A DNA stretch of 64,000 bases from DASQFY01 sp036397815 (GCA_036397815.1 DASWIE010000003.1:1-64000), one strand, 5' to 3'; numbered from the stretch's first letter, positions 8,343-18,493 are shown. Notes: generated by a model from the sequence alone, not told the origin. Program-made: numbers and translations.

Positions 8343-8478
8343 CCCGATCATCTGAGGGACCGATGCGATCAAGACCGCGTACCAGCGCCAACGCCACCGC
8401 AGCCAGGGGTCTCTGTGCTGCTGTGCGAGTGTGCGGCCGTGCCGCACAACCGGCCTCTGGTAATGCGAGGGCCGCGTC

Positions 8479-9552
8479 GTGAGCGACCTCTCGGGGCGGC
8501 TGGAGCATCTGCGCGAGGAGGCGCAGGCCGCGCTGGCCAAGGCCAGCGACGCCGAAGCCGTCGAGGCGCTGCGCATCGGTCTACTCGGACGATCGGGCGA
8601 GCTGACAACGCTGCTGCGAAGCCTGAAGGAGGTCGAGCCGGCGGATCGCGCTGCGGTGGGCAAGCTGGCGAACGCCGTCCGCGACGAGGTCGAGGGGGCG
8701 ATCCGCGATCGCCTGCAGGCGCTGCAGGGAGGCGCACTGGAGGCGCGGCTGGCGGTCGAGACGATCGACATGAGCGCCCCGGGACGGCCCGTGCGCCTGG
8801 GCCACCTGCACCCGACAATGACCGTCGAGCGCGACCTGCGTGAGATCTTCCACGCCTTCGGCTTCGAGGTATTCGAGGGGCCCGAGATCGAGACTGAGGC
8901 GATGAACTTCGAGGCGCTCAACATCCCGCCCGACCACCCGGCGCGCGACCTGTGGGACACGCTCTACGTGGCCGAGCCCGGCAGCGATCCGCCGCGGGCC
9001 AGCGAGGACGGCACCATCCTGCGCACGCACACCAGCCCGGTGCAGATCCGCGCCATGCTCGCGCTGCCGCTCCCGATTCGGGTCATCACCCCCGGTCGCT
9101 GCTTCCGCTACGAGGCGGTGGACGCAAGCCACAACTTCGAGTTCTTCCAGGTCGAAGGCCTGGTCGTCGACCGCGAAACCTCGCTCGCCGACCTGAAGGG
9201 GATGCTGGAGGAGTTCGCCCGCGCCCTCTACGGCCGGGAGACGCGCACCCGCTTCCGGCCGGGCTACTACCCATTCACGGAGCCATCGGTCGCCTTCGAC
9301 ATCGGTTGCCTGGTCTGCGGGGGAGATGGGTGCCCCGCCTGCGGCCGGACCGGCTGGATGACGATCCTGGGCGCCGGCATGGTACATCCACTTGTCCTGC
9401 GGGCCGGCGGGATCGACCCGGACGAGTTCCAGGGCTACGCCTTCGGAATGGGGCTCGACCGCATCACGCTCCTGCGTCACGGCATTCCCGACCTGCGGCT
9501 GCTGATGAGCGCCGACCTGCGCTTCCACGAGCAGTTCCCGGGAGGCCGGTAG
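8479..9552 (+). CDS. pheS: Phenylalanyl-tRNA synthetase alpha subunit
   Basis: 357 aa. Catalytic subunit of the (alpha-beta)2 PheRS. It has an N-terminal coiled coil (about 1-90), then the class II core with motif 2 (PGRCFRYEAVDASHNFEFFQ) and motif 3 (GMGLDRITLLRHGIPDLR, about 328-345). A C-x2-C-x4-C-x2-C cluster (CLVCGGDGCPAC) sits just before GWMTILGAGMVHP; this occurs in many bacterial PheS proteins and may bind zinc. GTG start. It is separated from pheT by 4 nt. Confidence 0.96.
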   Translation: MSDLSGRLEHLREEAQAALAKASDAEAVEALRIGLLGRSGELTTLLRSLKEVEPADRAAVGKLANAVRDEVEGAIRDRLQALQGGALEARLAVETIDMSAPGRPVRLGHLHPTMTVERDLREIFHAFGFEVFEGPEIETEAMNFEALNIPPDHPARDLWDTLYVAEPGSDPPRASEDGTILRTHTSPVQIRAMLALPLPIRVITPGRCFRYEAVDASHNFEFFQVEGLVVDRETSLADLKGMLEEFARALYGRETRTRFRPGYYPFTEPSVAFDIGCLVCGGDGCPACGRTGWMTILGAGMVHPLVLRAGGIDPDEFQGYAFGMGLDRITLLRHGIPDLRLLMSADLRFHEQFPGGR

Positions 9553-9556
9553 ACCG

Positions 9557-12001
9557 ATGCGGGTGCCGCTCTCCTGGCTGCGCGAGTACGTTCCGGTCGA
9601 GCTCGCCCCCGAGGCGCTCGCCGAGCAGCTGACCCTGCGCGGGATGGAGGTGAGCGGCATCGAAGTTTCGGGCGCGGACTGGACCGATGTCGTGGTCGGG
9701 CGGCTGCTCAGCGTGGATCGGCACCCGAACGCCGACAAGCTGTGGCTCACCACGGTGGACGCCGGCGGTCCTGAGCCGCTGCGCATCGTGTGCGGGGCTG
9801 ACAACGTGCGACCCGGGCAGCTCGTGCCGGTGGCGCGGGTGGGGGCGATGCTGCCCGGCGGCCGGCGCATCGAGCGCAGCAAGATCCGCGGGGTCGAGTC
9901 GGAGGGGATGCTCTGCTCGCCGATCGAGCTGGGGCTCGGCGACGACGCGGAGGGGATCCTGATCCTGGGCACCGACGACGAGCATCCGATCGGGGCGGAC
10001 CTGGCGCCGCTCGTCGGCGAAGTGGTGCTCGACGTGGACGTCAAGCCGAACCGCGGCGACGCGCTCTCCATGGTCGGGCTCGCGCGCGAGGTTGCGGCCT
10101 TCACCGGCGGACAGCTGCGCGTGCCGGAGGCATCGGTCAGTGAGGATCCGGCGCTGGATGCCTCCGACAGGGTGAGCGTCACGATCGAGGACGCGGTCGG
10201 CTGTCCGCGCTTCGCCGCCCGCTGGTTCGAGCGCGTCGCCAACGGGCCGTCGCCGGCCTGGATGCAGCAGCGACTGCTTGCGGCCGGAATGCGGCCGATC
10301 TCCGCGGTAGTGGACGTCACGAACTACGTCATGCACGAGCTGGGACAACCGATGCACGTGTACGATGCCGGTTCGGTGCCCGATGGCCGGATCGTGGTGC
10401 GGCGGGCACGCCCTGGCGAAGAGCTCGAGACCATCGACCACGAGAACCGCGTCCTGGACGACCGGATGCTGGTGATCGCCGACCGCGAGCGGGCGATCGG
10501 CCTGGCGGGGATCATGGGCGGCGCCTCGACCGAGGTCACCGCCGCCACGACGCGCGTGATCCTCGAGTCGGCGATCTTCCACGGGCCGACCATTCGCAAC
10601 GCCGCGCGGCGGCTCGGCCTCCGATCGGAGGCGAGCCTCCGCCACGAGAAGGGGATCAGCCACTCGCTGCCGCGATACGCGGCGGACCGCGCCGCACGCC
10701 TGATCGCCGAGATCACCGGCGCGGCGGTGGCCACAGGTATTGTCGACAACGATCCCGCTCCGAAGCCGGCGGACGTGGTCGAGCTCGAGCTGGCACGGAC
10801 AACGCGGCTGCTGGGGATCCCGCTCGAAGCCGGGCAGGTCGGAGAGCTGATCACGCCGTTGGGGTTCGAGGTCAATCCGCGCGGCGCGGACGGCGTCAGC
10901 GTCACCGTCCCGAGCCACCGGCTGGACGTGGTGGCGCCCGAGGACGTGGCCGAGGAGATCGCGCGAGCCTACGGCTACGATCGGATTCCCGGCCGCCTGC
11001 CCGAGCCGCAGCTGCCGCCATTCCGCGCCGATCCCTCCGAGCCGCGACACCGGGTGCGGCGGATCCTGGCCGGGCTGGGGCTGGACGAGGTGGTGACCCA
11101 CGCGCTGATCGGGCCAGCGGACCTCGAGCGCAGCGGCTACGACCCGAACGACGAGGGCAACGTGCGGGTGGCGAATCCGCTGGCCGAGCAGCACAGCATC
11201 CTGCGGCCGGCCCTCTACCCGTCGCTGCTGGCGGCGCTGGCGGAGAACGTCCACCAGCGGCGGACCGATCCGTGGATCTTCGAGGTCGGCAAGACGTACT
11301 GGATGAGCGGCGCCAACGGCCCGCCCTGGGCGGAGACAGCGGGAACCGGTCGGTACGAGGCCTGGCACGTGGGTATCGCGCTGCTCGGCCCAAGGCTGCC
11401 GCGCTCGCTCGAGGTGCGCGGTGAGGCGCGGGACGCGGACGTGGCCGAGCTGAAGGGAATCGTGGAGGCGCTGCACGCGGCGCTCGGCGCGCCGCCGCCC
11501 GGATTCCGCGCCGAATCGGCCGAGGAGCGCCACCCGCACCTGCACCCCGGCCGCGCGGCACGCCTGGTGAACGCCGCGGGTCGAGCCTACGGCAGCGTTG
11601 GCGAGCTGGACCCGCGCATCGCCTCCGCCTGGGACCTGCCGGGCCGGCCGGTGATTGCCGCTGTCAACCTGCCGCAGCTCTTCGAGCTGATCCGCCCCGA
11701 GGTGCGCCTCTCCGCCCTACCCGCCGCCCAGCCGATCGACCGCGACCTGGCGGTCGTTCTGGACGAAGCGACACCGCTCGGTGAGCTGCTGCGCATCGTG
11801 CGGGCCAGCGCCGGACCGATGCTGGTGAGCGCTCACGCCTTCGACGCCTACCGAGGGCCGCAGGTCGGGGCGGGATCGGTGTCCTACGCGATCGCCCTGC
11901 GCTTCCAGCCCGATGAGCCCGCGGACGAGAAGGGAGTCGAGCGCGCCATGAACCGCATCCGCGGCTCGGTCCAGCACCACCTGGACGCCACCATCCGCTG
12001 A
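9557..12001 (+). CDS. pheT: Phenylalanyl-tRNA synthetase beta subunit
   Basis: 814 aa, normal length. Domains in order: EMAP-II-like tRNA-binding domain (about 40-150, DVVVGRLLSVDRHPNADKL), B3/B4 editing domain (about 210-380, VVDVTNYVMHELGQPMHVYD), B5 (about 400-475, ending VPSHRLDV), inactive synthetase-like core (to about 700), and the ferredoxin-fold anticodon-binding domain (about 715-814, starting QPIDRDLAVVLD). The start is in the context AGACCGATG, directly after pheS. Confidence 0.96.
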   Translation: MRVPLSWLREYVPVELAPEALAEQLTLRGMEVSGIEVSGADWTDVVVGRLLSVDRHPNADKLWLTTVDAGGPEPLRIVCGADNVRPGQLVPVARVGAMLPGGRRIERSKIRGVESEGMLCSPIELGLGDDAEGILILGTDDEHPIGADLAPLVGEVVLDVDVKPNRGDALSMVGLAREVAAFTGGQLRVPEASVSEDPALDASDRVSVTIEDAVGCPRFAARWFERVANGPSPAWMQQRLLAAGMRPISAVVDVTNYVMHELGQPMHVYDAGSVPDGRIVVRRARPGEELETIDHENRVLDDRMLVIADRERAIGLAGIMGGASTEVTAATTRVILESAIFHGPTIRNAARRLGLRSEASLRHEKGISHSLPRYAADRAARLIAEITGAAVATGIVDNDPAPKPADVVELELARTTRLLGIPLEAGQVGELITPLGFEVNPRGADGVSVTVPSHRLDVVAPEDVAEEIARAYGYDRIPGRLPEPQLPPFRADPSEPRHRVRRILAGLGLDEVVTHALIGPADLERSGYDPNDEGNVRVANPLAEQHSILRPALYPSLLAALAENVHQRRTDPWIFEVGKTYWMSGANGPPWAETAGTGRYEAWHVGIALLGPRLPRSLEVRGEARDADVAELKGIVEALHAALGAPPPGFRAESAEERHPHLHPGRAARLVNAAGRAYGSVGELDPRIASAWDLPGRPVIAAVNLPQLFELIRPEVRLSALPAAQPIDRDLAVVLDEATPLGELLRIVRASAGPMLVSAHAFDAYRGPQVGAGSVSYAIALRFQPDEPADEKGVERAMNRIRGSVQHHLDATIR

Positions 12002-12103
12002 ACGGCTTGCGGCTTTCCCGCTGCGACCGGGACTGCTACGCTTCCGCCGCCCGAGCCGCCGGTGCCCCCGGCCTCGGATCAGCGTTAACCAGGAGGGTGG
12101 GGC

Positions 12104-12673
12104 ATGGAGTTCTTCGCGAAGCTGAGCCCGATCGACCTCTTCATCGTCGCGAGCCTGGCTGCAGGCGTCTTTGCCGGATTCACACAGGGCATCGTCCGAT
12201 ACGCGCTGAACGCGGTGGTGGTGGTGGTCGCCTTCGTGGTCGCCAGTCAGCTGAAGGGACCACTCTTCGAGCTTCTGAGCGCATGGCAGGCCTTCACGCC
12301 GGAGCTGCGGGAGCAGATCATCTTCCTGGTGCTCTTCGTCGGGCTCGTGATCGGCGGCTGGTTCCTGGTGCGCGCCTTCTACAAGCGTTCCCGGCTCCCG
12401 ATCGCGAAGCAGCTCGACGAGCTTGGCGGCGCGGTGCTTGGCCTGCTCTTCGCGGCCCTTACGATCGTCTTCCTGCTGTTGGTGATGGACGACTTCTTCC
12501 TGCGGGTCTCGGAAGGCGGAGCCGTCAGCGCCGGCCCGCTCAAGGGCTTCTACGACGCCATGGACAGCTCGGTCCTCGTCGCGTTCTTCCGCGAGACCCT
12601 GATCCCGACGGCCGGCTTGCTGGCGCGCCCGTTCGTCCCGAGCGAGATCGCCGAACTCCTGGATCGGCAATGA
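12104..12673 (+). CDS. CvpA-family membrane protein
   Basis: 189 aa. About four predicted transmembrane segments (about 10-30, 35-52, 68-90 and 105-128) and the CvpA-type opening SPIDLFIVASLAAGVFAGFT. Named after colicin V production; the cellular role is unsettled, possibly envelope or division related. It has a strong ribosome-binding site (AGGAGGGTGGGGC) before ATG 12104. A candidate -10 TACGCT (about 12037) lies in the 102-nt gap after pheT. The stop overlaps the mpg start (ATGA), so it forms an operon with mpg and mutS2, as cvpA-mutS2 often do. Confidence 0.85.
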   Translation: MEFFAKLSPIDLFIVASLAAGVFAGFTQGIVRYALNAVVVVVAFVVASQLKGPLFELLSAWQAFTPELREQIIFLVLFVGLVIGGWFLVRAFYKRSRLPIAKQLDELGGAVLGLLFAALTIVFLLLVMDDFFLRVSEGGAVSAGPLKGFYDAMDSSVLVAFFRETLIPTAGLLARPFVPSEIAELLDRQ

Positions 12674-13299
12674 CCGCGGCGGCCGCCGAGGCGCCGGACG
12701 AGGCGCCCTCCGGCGGCGAGCGGATCACGGACCGCGCATGGTTCGACCGACCAGCGGCCGAGGTCGCGCCCGACCTGCTGGGCGCCCTGTTGATCCACGA
12801 CTCACCTGACGGCCGGGTGGCCGGGCGGATCGTCGAGGTCGAGGCGTACCAGGGTCCCGAGGATCGCGCGGCGCACTCGTCGCGCGGTCGGACGCCGCGC
12901 AACAGCGTGATGTTCGGCGCACCGGGCCATCTCTACGTCTACCTGATCTACGGCCTGCATCACTGCGCCAACATCGTGTGCGGGCCTGGCACCAAGCCCG
13001 AGGCGGTGCTGCTGCGCGCCGCCGCCGTCACCGAAGGCGAGGACCTGGCGCGCAGCCGGCGCGGCACGGTCCCGACGACTCGGCTGGCGTCCGGGCCTGG
13101 GAATCTGGGTGTCGCGTTCGGCATCGATCGCCGCCTGAACGGCGCCGACTTGATCCGCGGTCCGGTTGGGGTCGCGCTCGGGGCGCCGGCGCGACGGTTC
13201 GCCCGAACGCCGCGCATCGGAGTCGCCTATGCCGGCGCCTGGGCGTCGCGACGGCTGCGCTACCTGATCCCCGATGACCCCCACCGCTCAGGACGCTGA
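12670..13299 (+). CDS. mpg: DNA-3-methyladenine glycosylase (AAG/Mpg family)
   Basis: 209 aa. Removes alkylated purines in base excision repair. Family signatures: APDLLGALL, RIVEVEAYQGPEDRAAHSSRGRTPRN (with the active-site glutamate region), MFGAPGHLYVYLIYGLHHCAN and LASGPGNLGVAFGI. Start ATG 12670 gives a 4-nt overlap with cvpA. A longer upstream extension of the frame runs inside cvpA and is not used. The 3' end overlaps mutS2 by 26 nt. Confidence 0.93.
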   Translation: MTAAAAEAPDEAPSGGERITDRAWFDRPAAEVAPDLLGALLIHDSPDGRVAGRIVEVEAYQGPEDRAAHSSRGRTPRNSVMFGAPGHLYVYLIYGLHHCANIVCGPGTKPEAVLLRAAAVTEGEDLARSRRGTVPTTRLASGPGNLGVAFGIDRRLNGADLIRGPVGVALGAPARRFARTPRIGVAYAGAWASRRLRYLIPDDPHRSGR

Positions 13300-15715
13300 G
13301 CCGGCGCCAGGCGCGGCCGCCGACGCGAGCACCCTGCGCGCCCTCGAGTTCGCGGCGATCGTCGACGAGCTCGCGGCGCTGACAGCCTTCGCCCCCTCGC
13401 GCGAGATGGCGGAGGCGACGCTGCCGATGGCCGATCCGGTCCACGTCGGACTGCTGCAGGACCAGACCGGCGAGGCCGCCCGCCTGCTCGACGAGCAGGC
13501 GCAGGCCACCATCGGTAGTGCACGAGACGTGCGCGGTGCGATGGAGCGCGCCCGTCGCGGCGGTCGGCTCACCGCGGCCGAGCTGCTCGACATCGCCGAG
13601 ACGCTGCGCGCCACGGGACTCTTCGCCGCCCGACTCCAGAGCTGGCGTGGGCGCCACCTGTCCGGGGTGCGCGATGAGCTCGACGCGGCCCCGGCCCTGC
13701 GCGAACGGATCGAGCGCAGCGTCGACGAGGCGGGCCAGATCCTGGACTCGGCCTCGTCGGAGCTGGCCGCCATCCGGAAGCGGCTGCGCACGGCGCAGGA
13801 CCGCGTTCGGGAGCGCCTGAACGCGATGCTACGTTCAGCCGATCTGGCGGGCGTCATCGGCGAGGCGATCGTCACCGTGCGCGCGGGACGCTACGTGATC
13901 CCGATCCGGGCCGAGGCCAAGGGACGGGTCAAGGGGATCGTCCACGACCAGAGCGCGTCAGGGGCGACGCTCTTCGTCGAGCCACTGACGGTGGTGGAGC
14001 TGAACAACACGTGGACCCAGGCGACCCTCGACGCCGAGCGCGAGGAGGAGCGCATCCTCGACGAGCTCTCGCGCGAGGTGGAGGCTCGCGCCGAGCCGCT
14101 GCTTGCATCGCTCCGGGCCCTCGCGCGCGCCGACCTGTGGATGGCCCGCGCACGGCTCGGCTCGCAGCTGGACGCGGTGCGACCGCAGGTGACCGATGAC
14201 GCCGCCGAGCTCCTATCCGCGCGCCATCCGCTTCTCGGTCCCGGCGCGGTGCCGATCGACCTGCGTATCGGTGAACGGTTCGGCTATCGGGCCCTGATCG
14301 TGACCGGCCCCAACACCGGCGGCAAGACGGTCTCGCTCAAGACGCTGGGCCTGCTGACGCTGATGCACCAGGCCGGCCTGCGGGTGCCGGCCGCCGATGG
14401 CGCGCGACTGCCGGTATTCACCCGAGTGATGGCCGACATCGGGGATGAGCAGAGCATCGCGCAGTCCCTCTCCACTTTCTCCAGCCACCTTCGCAACGTG
14501 GTGCGCTTCGTGGCTGCCGCCAGACCCGGCACGCTGGTGCTGCTGGACGAGGTTGGGGCGGGCACCGATCCGACCGAGGGCTCGGCCCTGGCGATGGCGA
14601 TCGTCGAGCGGCTGCTGGCCGCCGGCGCCACGGTGGCGGCGACGACCCACTACGCCGAGCTGAAGGCCTTCGCGCAGGAGCACCCGCTGGTGAGCAATGC
14701 CAGCGTTGCCTTCGACGTCGCCACCCTGCGCCCCACCTACCGGCTCGAGATCGGGCTGCCCGGCAAATCGCAGGCCTTCGCCATCGCCGAGCGGCTGGGC
14801 CTCGCGCGCGAGATCCTGGATGACGCGCGGTCGCGGCTGGCCGCCGAGCACGTATCGATGGAAGAGGCGCTGTCCGCGATCGCCAGGACCGAGGAGGCCC
14901 GCAGCGCCGAGCTGGACCTGGCCCGCGTCGAGCGGGAGGCCGCGCTGGCCGAGCGCGAGCTGGCGCGGACCGGCGTCAGCCGCGCCCGGCGCGAGGCGGC
15001 AACAGTGCTGACCGACGCCCGGCGGGCGGCGGACGAGCTGCTGGCCCGCGCCGAACGCGAGGTGGCCGAGCTGCGGCGCGAGCTGACCCGGCAGCGGAAT
15101 CTGGCCGGCAGCCGGGAGCGGAGCGCGCCGACGGCCACTGCCGCCGCCTTCGACGAGCTGACCGCGCGGGCGGCGCGCGCGAGGTCCGAGGCGGCTGGCG
15201 CGGACGCCGAGGAGCGGTCCCCCGACGACGACGGCCCAGCGCCGGCGGGAGATGCCCCGCAGCCGCGCGTCGGGCTGTGGGGCCGCAGCCGGACGCTCGG
15301 CAGCGTTGGCCGCATCGTCGAGATCAGCGGGCGGACCGGCCGCGTCACGCTGGAGACCGACGACGCACGCCTGGTGGTACCGGCCGACGACATCGAGGTC
15401 GTGGCCGAGCCGATCCGCGGTCCGGCACCGCGCGACGCCGCCGACGACGAGCTGCGGCGGCGCGCCGCCGGCAGCATCGCCCCGCGCCTGGACCTGCGTG
15501 GCGAGCGGGTCGAGGCCGCGATCGAGCAGCTCACCGCCTACCTCGACCAGGCCCTGCTGGCCGGGCTCGAGGAGGCAGTCATCGTCCACGGCGCGGGGAC
15601 CGGCGCGCTGCGCCGCGCGATCCGAGAGTTCCTGGCCGAGCATCCCCGCGTGCGCGGCACGCGACCGGGCCGCCGCGAGGAGGGAGGCGACGGCACGACC
15701 GTCGCCCAGCTCTAG
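13274..15715 (+). CDS. mutS2: Endonuclease MutS2
   Basis: 813 aa. MutS-family ATPase with a C-terminal Smr nuclease domain. In bacteria it suppresses homologous recombination and/or rescues collided ribosomes. Core and lever regions (about 20-320) precede Walker A TGPNTGGKTVSLKTLG (about 343-358) and the Walker B region LVLLDEVGAGTDPTEG. A long coiled coil (about 510-620) leads to an Ala/Pro-rich linker and the Smr domain (about 738-790) with LDLRGERVEAA and VIVHGAGTGALR. It begins inside the mpg 3' end and its stop directly abuts the stop of the convergent PBP gene. Confidence 0.95.
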   Translation: MTPTAQDAEPAPGAAADASTLRALEFAAIVDELAALTAFAPSREMAEATLPMADPVHVGLLQDQTGEAARLLDEQAQATIGSARDVRGAMERARRGGRLTAAELLDIAETLRATGLFAARLQSWRGRHLSGVRDELDAAPALRERIERSVDEAGQILDSASSELAAIRKRLRTAQDRVRERLNAMLRSADLAGVIGEAIVTVRAGRYVIPIRAEAKGRVKGIVHDQSASGATLFVEPLTVVELNNTWTQATLDAEREEERILDELSREVEARAEPLLASLRALARADLWMARARLGSQLDAVRPQVTDDAAELLSARHPLLGPGAVPIDLRIGERFGYRALIVTGPNTGGKTVSLKTLGLLTLMHQAGLRVPAADGARLPVFTRVMADIGDEQSIAQSLSTFSSHLRNVVRFVAAARPGTLVLLDEVGAGTDPTEGSALAMAIVERLLAAGATVAATTHYAELKAFAQEHPLVSNASVAFDVATLRPTYRLEIGLPGKSQAFAIAERLGLAREILDDARSRLAAEHVSMEEALSAIARTEEARSAELDLARVEREAALAERELARTGVSRARREAATVLTDARRAADELLARAEREVAELRRELTRQRNLAGSRERSAPTATAAAFDELTARAARARSEAAGADAEERSPDDDGPAPAGDAPQPRVGLWGRSRTLGSVGRIVEISGRTGRVTLETDDARLVVPADDIEVVAEPIRGPAPRDAADDELRRRAAGSIAPRLDLRGERVEAAIEQLTAYLDQALLAGLEEAVIVHGAGTGALRRAIREFLAEHPRVRGTRPGRREEGGDGTTVAQL

Positions 15716-18493
15716 CTAGGGTGGGCCCTCCTGTGGATCGGACGCATCCGTACACCCCGGGTCGAGAAGGTCGACCAGCAGGTCACCGTCATTGTCGATC
15801 CCATCGGCGCACTGTGTGACCGGCGGCGGGGTGGGGGTCGGCCCGGGTGTGGGGGTCTCCTCCGGCGTGGGGCTGGGCGTCGGTGAGGGCGTGGGCGATG
15901 GGGTGGAGGTCGGTACCTCGCCCGGCGTGCACTCCTCGGTGGGCGCCAGCGGAGCGTCGAGCGGTGGCGCCGGCGCGCGGCGCAGTGACGACTCGTTTCC
16001 GCCTGCATAGCGCTCGATCCAGGCGCGGTTGGCGGCTTGCCAGGTCGGGAAGTTCTCCTCGAGGTCGTTCAGGTCGATGAGGACCTTCTCGTCCGCCTCC
16101 GGCGGCGCCGGTGCGGCGCTGGGATCGGGGCTTCCCGACGGCACGACCGTCGCGAAGTCGCCACAGCCCTCCTGCCAGATCTTGCCCGTCTCGACCTCGA
16201 TCCGCAGCTCGCGGTGGACGTTGTCCTCCTGCGACGGCTGGTTCGATTCGGCGAACACCTCGGTAAACGTGGAGATGGTGTGCTCGCCGGGTCGCATGCC
16301 GCTGATCGTGTCGACCTGGGCCTCGACGATCCCGGCGGGGCGCGGGAAGTCACGGATCTTGATGCCAAGGTTCCCGATCACTTCGGCCATGTAGTCGTGC
16401 CAGATGAAAGTGGGACCGTCGGCGGCGAAGACGTCCGCGATTTCGGTGAAATCGCTGTTGCCGACCCATACGCCGGTGACGATCGCCCCCTCGTCGATCG
16501 CCGGATCGACGTCGGGTGCCAGGTAGCCGACGGCCTGCAGGTCGCGGAAGTCGTTGGTGGTGCCGGTCTTGAGCGTTGCCGGGCGGCGACGGTCATCGGT
16601 CACCAGCTGGAAGCGCCGGCCCCAGATCGAGTTTTGGGCCGGGTCCGTGTTGTCGGCCAGGACATCGGTCACCAGGTAGGCCGCCTGCTCCGAGATGACG
16701 CGCTCCGGCTCCGGTGCATCCTCGGCGCGGTCGTAGATGACGTTCCCGTCGCGGTCGGTGATGGTCTGGATCAGGTACGGCTCGGCCAGCAGGCCACCGT
16801 TCGCCATCGCCCCGTATGCCCCAGTCAGGTCGAGCATGTGAACGCCGATGGTGCCGAGCGTCAGCGATGGGACCCCCGCCTCCTCGGCCTGTACCGGATC
16901 CCATTCGAGCCCGAATCGTTCGGCCGAGGCGACCAGGTTCTCCGTCCCGATCAGCTGCTGCGCCTTGGCGGCCGGAATGTTCATCGAGTACTTGAGCGCG
17001 TCGCGCATCCGAACCGGCCCGCGCTCGCCGCCGTCGGCGTTCGGGACCTCGTAGCCGTCGACGATCTCGCCCTTGACGTCCATGAACAGCGAGGCAGGGG
17101 TGAGGACCCCGCGGTCGAAGCCGGTGGCGTAGGTGATCGGCTTGAAGGCCGAGCCCGACTGGCGGAAGGCCTGCCCGATGACGTCGAAGTTCGGCTGGTG
17201 CGCGGGCGTCGCCTCACCGTAGAAGTTGGCCGAGCCAACGTAGGCCAGCACAGCGCCGGTGCGGTAGTTGAGACTCACCAGCGCGTCGTTGTTGATGTTG
17301 CGACCCTGGAGCTGCTTGATCCAGGCCAGCGCCGGCTCGCCGTACTTGGCGATCAGCTGCTCGTCGTCGAGCCGGTCCAGGTCATACGCCACGCCCGCCC
17401 ACTTCTCGGCGAAGACCTGGTAGTTGTTGTAGTCGAGGGTGGTGACGATCTCCAGCCCGCCGCGGTCGAGCAGGTCCTCGCTGCCGAGCAGCTCACCGGC
17501 CGCGCGCCGCACGGCATAGACGAAATGCGGGGCCTTGTACTGAAGTGCACGTGGGGGAGCGAGGACGATCTCCTCATTGGCGGCCGCCTCCGCCTCCGCC
17601 TCGGTGATGTAGCCCGAATCGACCATGTTGGCGAGGACGAAGCCCTGGACCCGCTTGGCCCCGGCAGTCTCGGGCACGACCAGGACGGTGTTGCCGTCGG
17701 CGTCGGTCTGCTCGACCGCCTCCGCGGTCGGGTCGAGCGTCGAGGGCGCCCGGACGAGGCCCACCAGCAGGGCCGCCTCGCCCACCGTGACCTGCTGCTC
17801 GGGGTCGGTGGAGCGGATGTCCTTGCCGTAGTACGCGTTGGCCGCGGCCCAGATCCCGTACGCCAGGTTGCCGTAGTAGACCTGGTTCATGTACATCTCC
17901 AGGATCTTCTCCCGGCCCTCCTCCCCCCCGTACGCGTCGCCGACGCGCAGGGCGAGGATCGCCTCCTTGATCTTCCGCTCGAACCGCCGATCCGCAGACA
18001 TCAGGTCAGAGTCGAAGAGGCGGATCCGGACCAGCTGCTGGCAGATGGTTGAGCCGCCGGAGACCTCCTCGCCGGCGGTCAGGTTCTGGATGGCGGCGCG
18101 CACGATACCGCGGAAGTCGATGCACGGGTTGGTCCAGAAGGTCTGGTCCTCGGCGGCGACCTGCGCCTCGATCAGCAGCTGCGGTATCTCATCGAACGTG
18201 AGCGCGCGTCGGTCCTCGGCCGCAAACGTGGCCAGCTCGACGCCATCCGCCGAGGAGACGGACGACCCTTCGCTCAGCGGGAAGTCCTCGAGGTCCGCCG
18301 GGCTGGGAAGCCCGGTGGTGAATGCGGCATACACGCCCATCAGGCCGATGAACAGTGCAGCGGCGAGGGCGACGGAGGCGCCAAGGATGACGGCGGGCAG
18401 CGAAACGAACCCACCGGCTGGCCGTCGGGGTGCCGCCCGGCGGGCACCGGGCGGGGGAAGGGTGCCGCGTGGCGGCAGCGGACGTCGCGACAT
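15716..18493 (-). CDS. Class A penicillin-binding protein (PBP1A-like) with C-terminal Pro-rich tail
   Basis: 925 aa bifunctional peptidoglycan synthase. One transmembrane helix (about 34-56) is followed by the GT51 transglycosylase domain (AAEDQTFW with the catalytic glutamate; GGSTICQQL) and the transpeptidase domain with SxxK (SAFK, about 446), SMN (about 501) and KTGT (about 642). The tail is unusual. A Thr/Pro-rich spacer (about 855-893) leads to a terminal cysteine-bounded segment (895-925) containing DGIDNDGD, a motif resembling acidic Ca-binding repeats of secreted proteins. The start context is ACCGATG; TACAGT lies 10 nt upstream. Confidence 0.93.
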   Translation of the reverse strand: MSRRPLPPRGTLPPPGARRAAPRRPAGGFVSLPAVILGASVALAAALFIGLMGVYAAFTTGLPSPADLEDFPLSEGSSVSSADGVELATFAAEDRRALTFDEIPQLLIEAQVAAEDQTFWTNPCIDFRGIVRAAIQNLTAGEEVSGGSTICQQLVRIRLFDSDLMSADRRFERKIKEAILALRVGDAYGGEEGREKILEMYMNQVYYGNLAYGIWAAANAYYGKDIRSTDPEQQVTVGEAALLVGLVRAPSTLDPTAEAVEQTDADGNTVLVVPETAGAKRVQGFVLANMVDSGYITEAEAEAAANEEIVLAPPRALQYKAPHFVYAVRRAAGELLGSEDLLDRGGLEIVTTLDYNNYQVFAEKWAGVAYDLDRLDDEQLIAKYGEPALAWIKQLQGRNINNDALVSLNYRTGAVLAYVGSANFYGEATPAHQPNFDVIGQAFRQSGSAFKPITYATGFDRGVLTPASLFMDVKGEIVDGYEVPNADGGERGPVRMRDALKYSMNIPAAKAQQLIGTENLVASAERFGLEWDPVQAEEAGVPSLTLGTIGVHMLDLTGAYGAMANGGLLAEPYLIQTITDRDGNVIYDRAEDAPEPERVISEQAAYLVTDVLADNTDPAQNSIWGRRFQLVTDDRRRPATLKTGTTNDFRDLQAVGYLAPDVDPAIDEGAIVTGVWVGNSDFTEIADVFAADGPTFIWHDYMAEVIGNLGIKIRDFPRPAGIVEAQVDTISGMRPGEHTISTFTEVFAESNQPSQEDNVHRELRIEVETGKIWQEGCGDFATVVPSGSPDPSAAPAPPEADEKVLIDLNDLEENFPTWQAANRAWIERYAGGNESSLRRAPAPPLDAPLAPTEECTPGEVPTSTPSPTPSPTPSPTPEETPTPGPTPTPPPVTQCADGIDNDGDLLVDLLDPGCTDASDPQEGPP

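Noticed and set aside
8343..8478. T-box or Phe attenuator upstream of pheS
   Set aside because: No T-box consensus and no Phe-rich leader peptide was found. The hairpins before it are explained as the end of the rplT operon.
16037..18052. 671-codon plus-strand frame opposite the PBP gene
   Set aside because: Antisense shadow of a well-supported PBP. The translation is rich in Arg/Val/Gly/Asp with no domain, as expected from GC-rich third positions.
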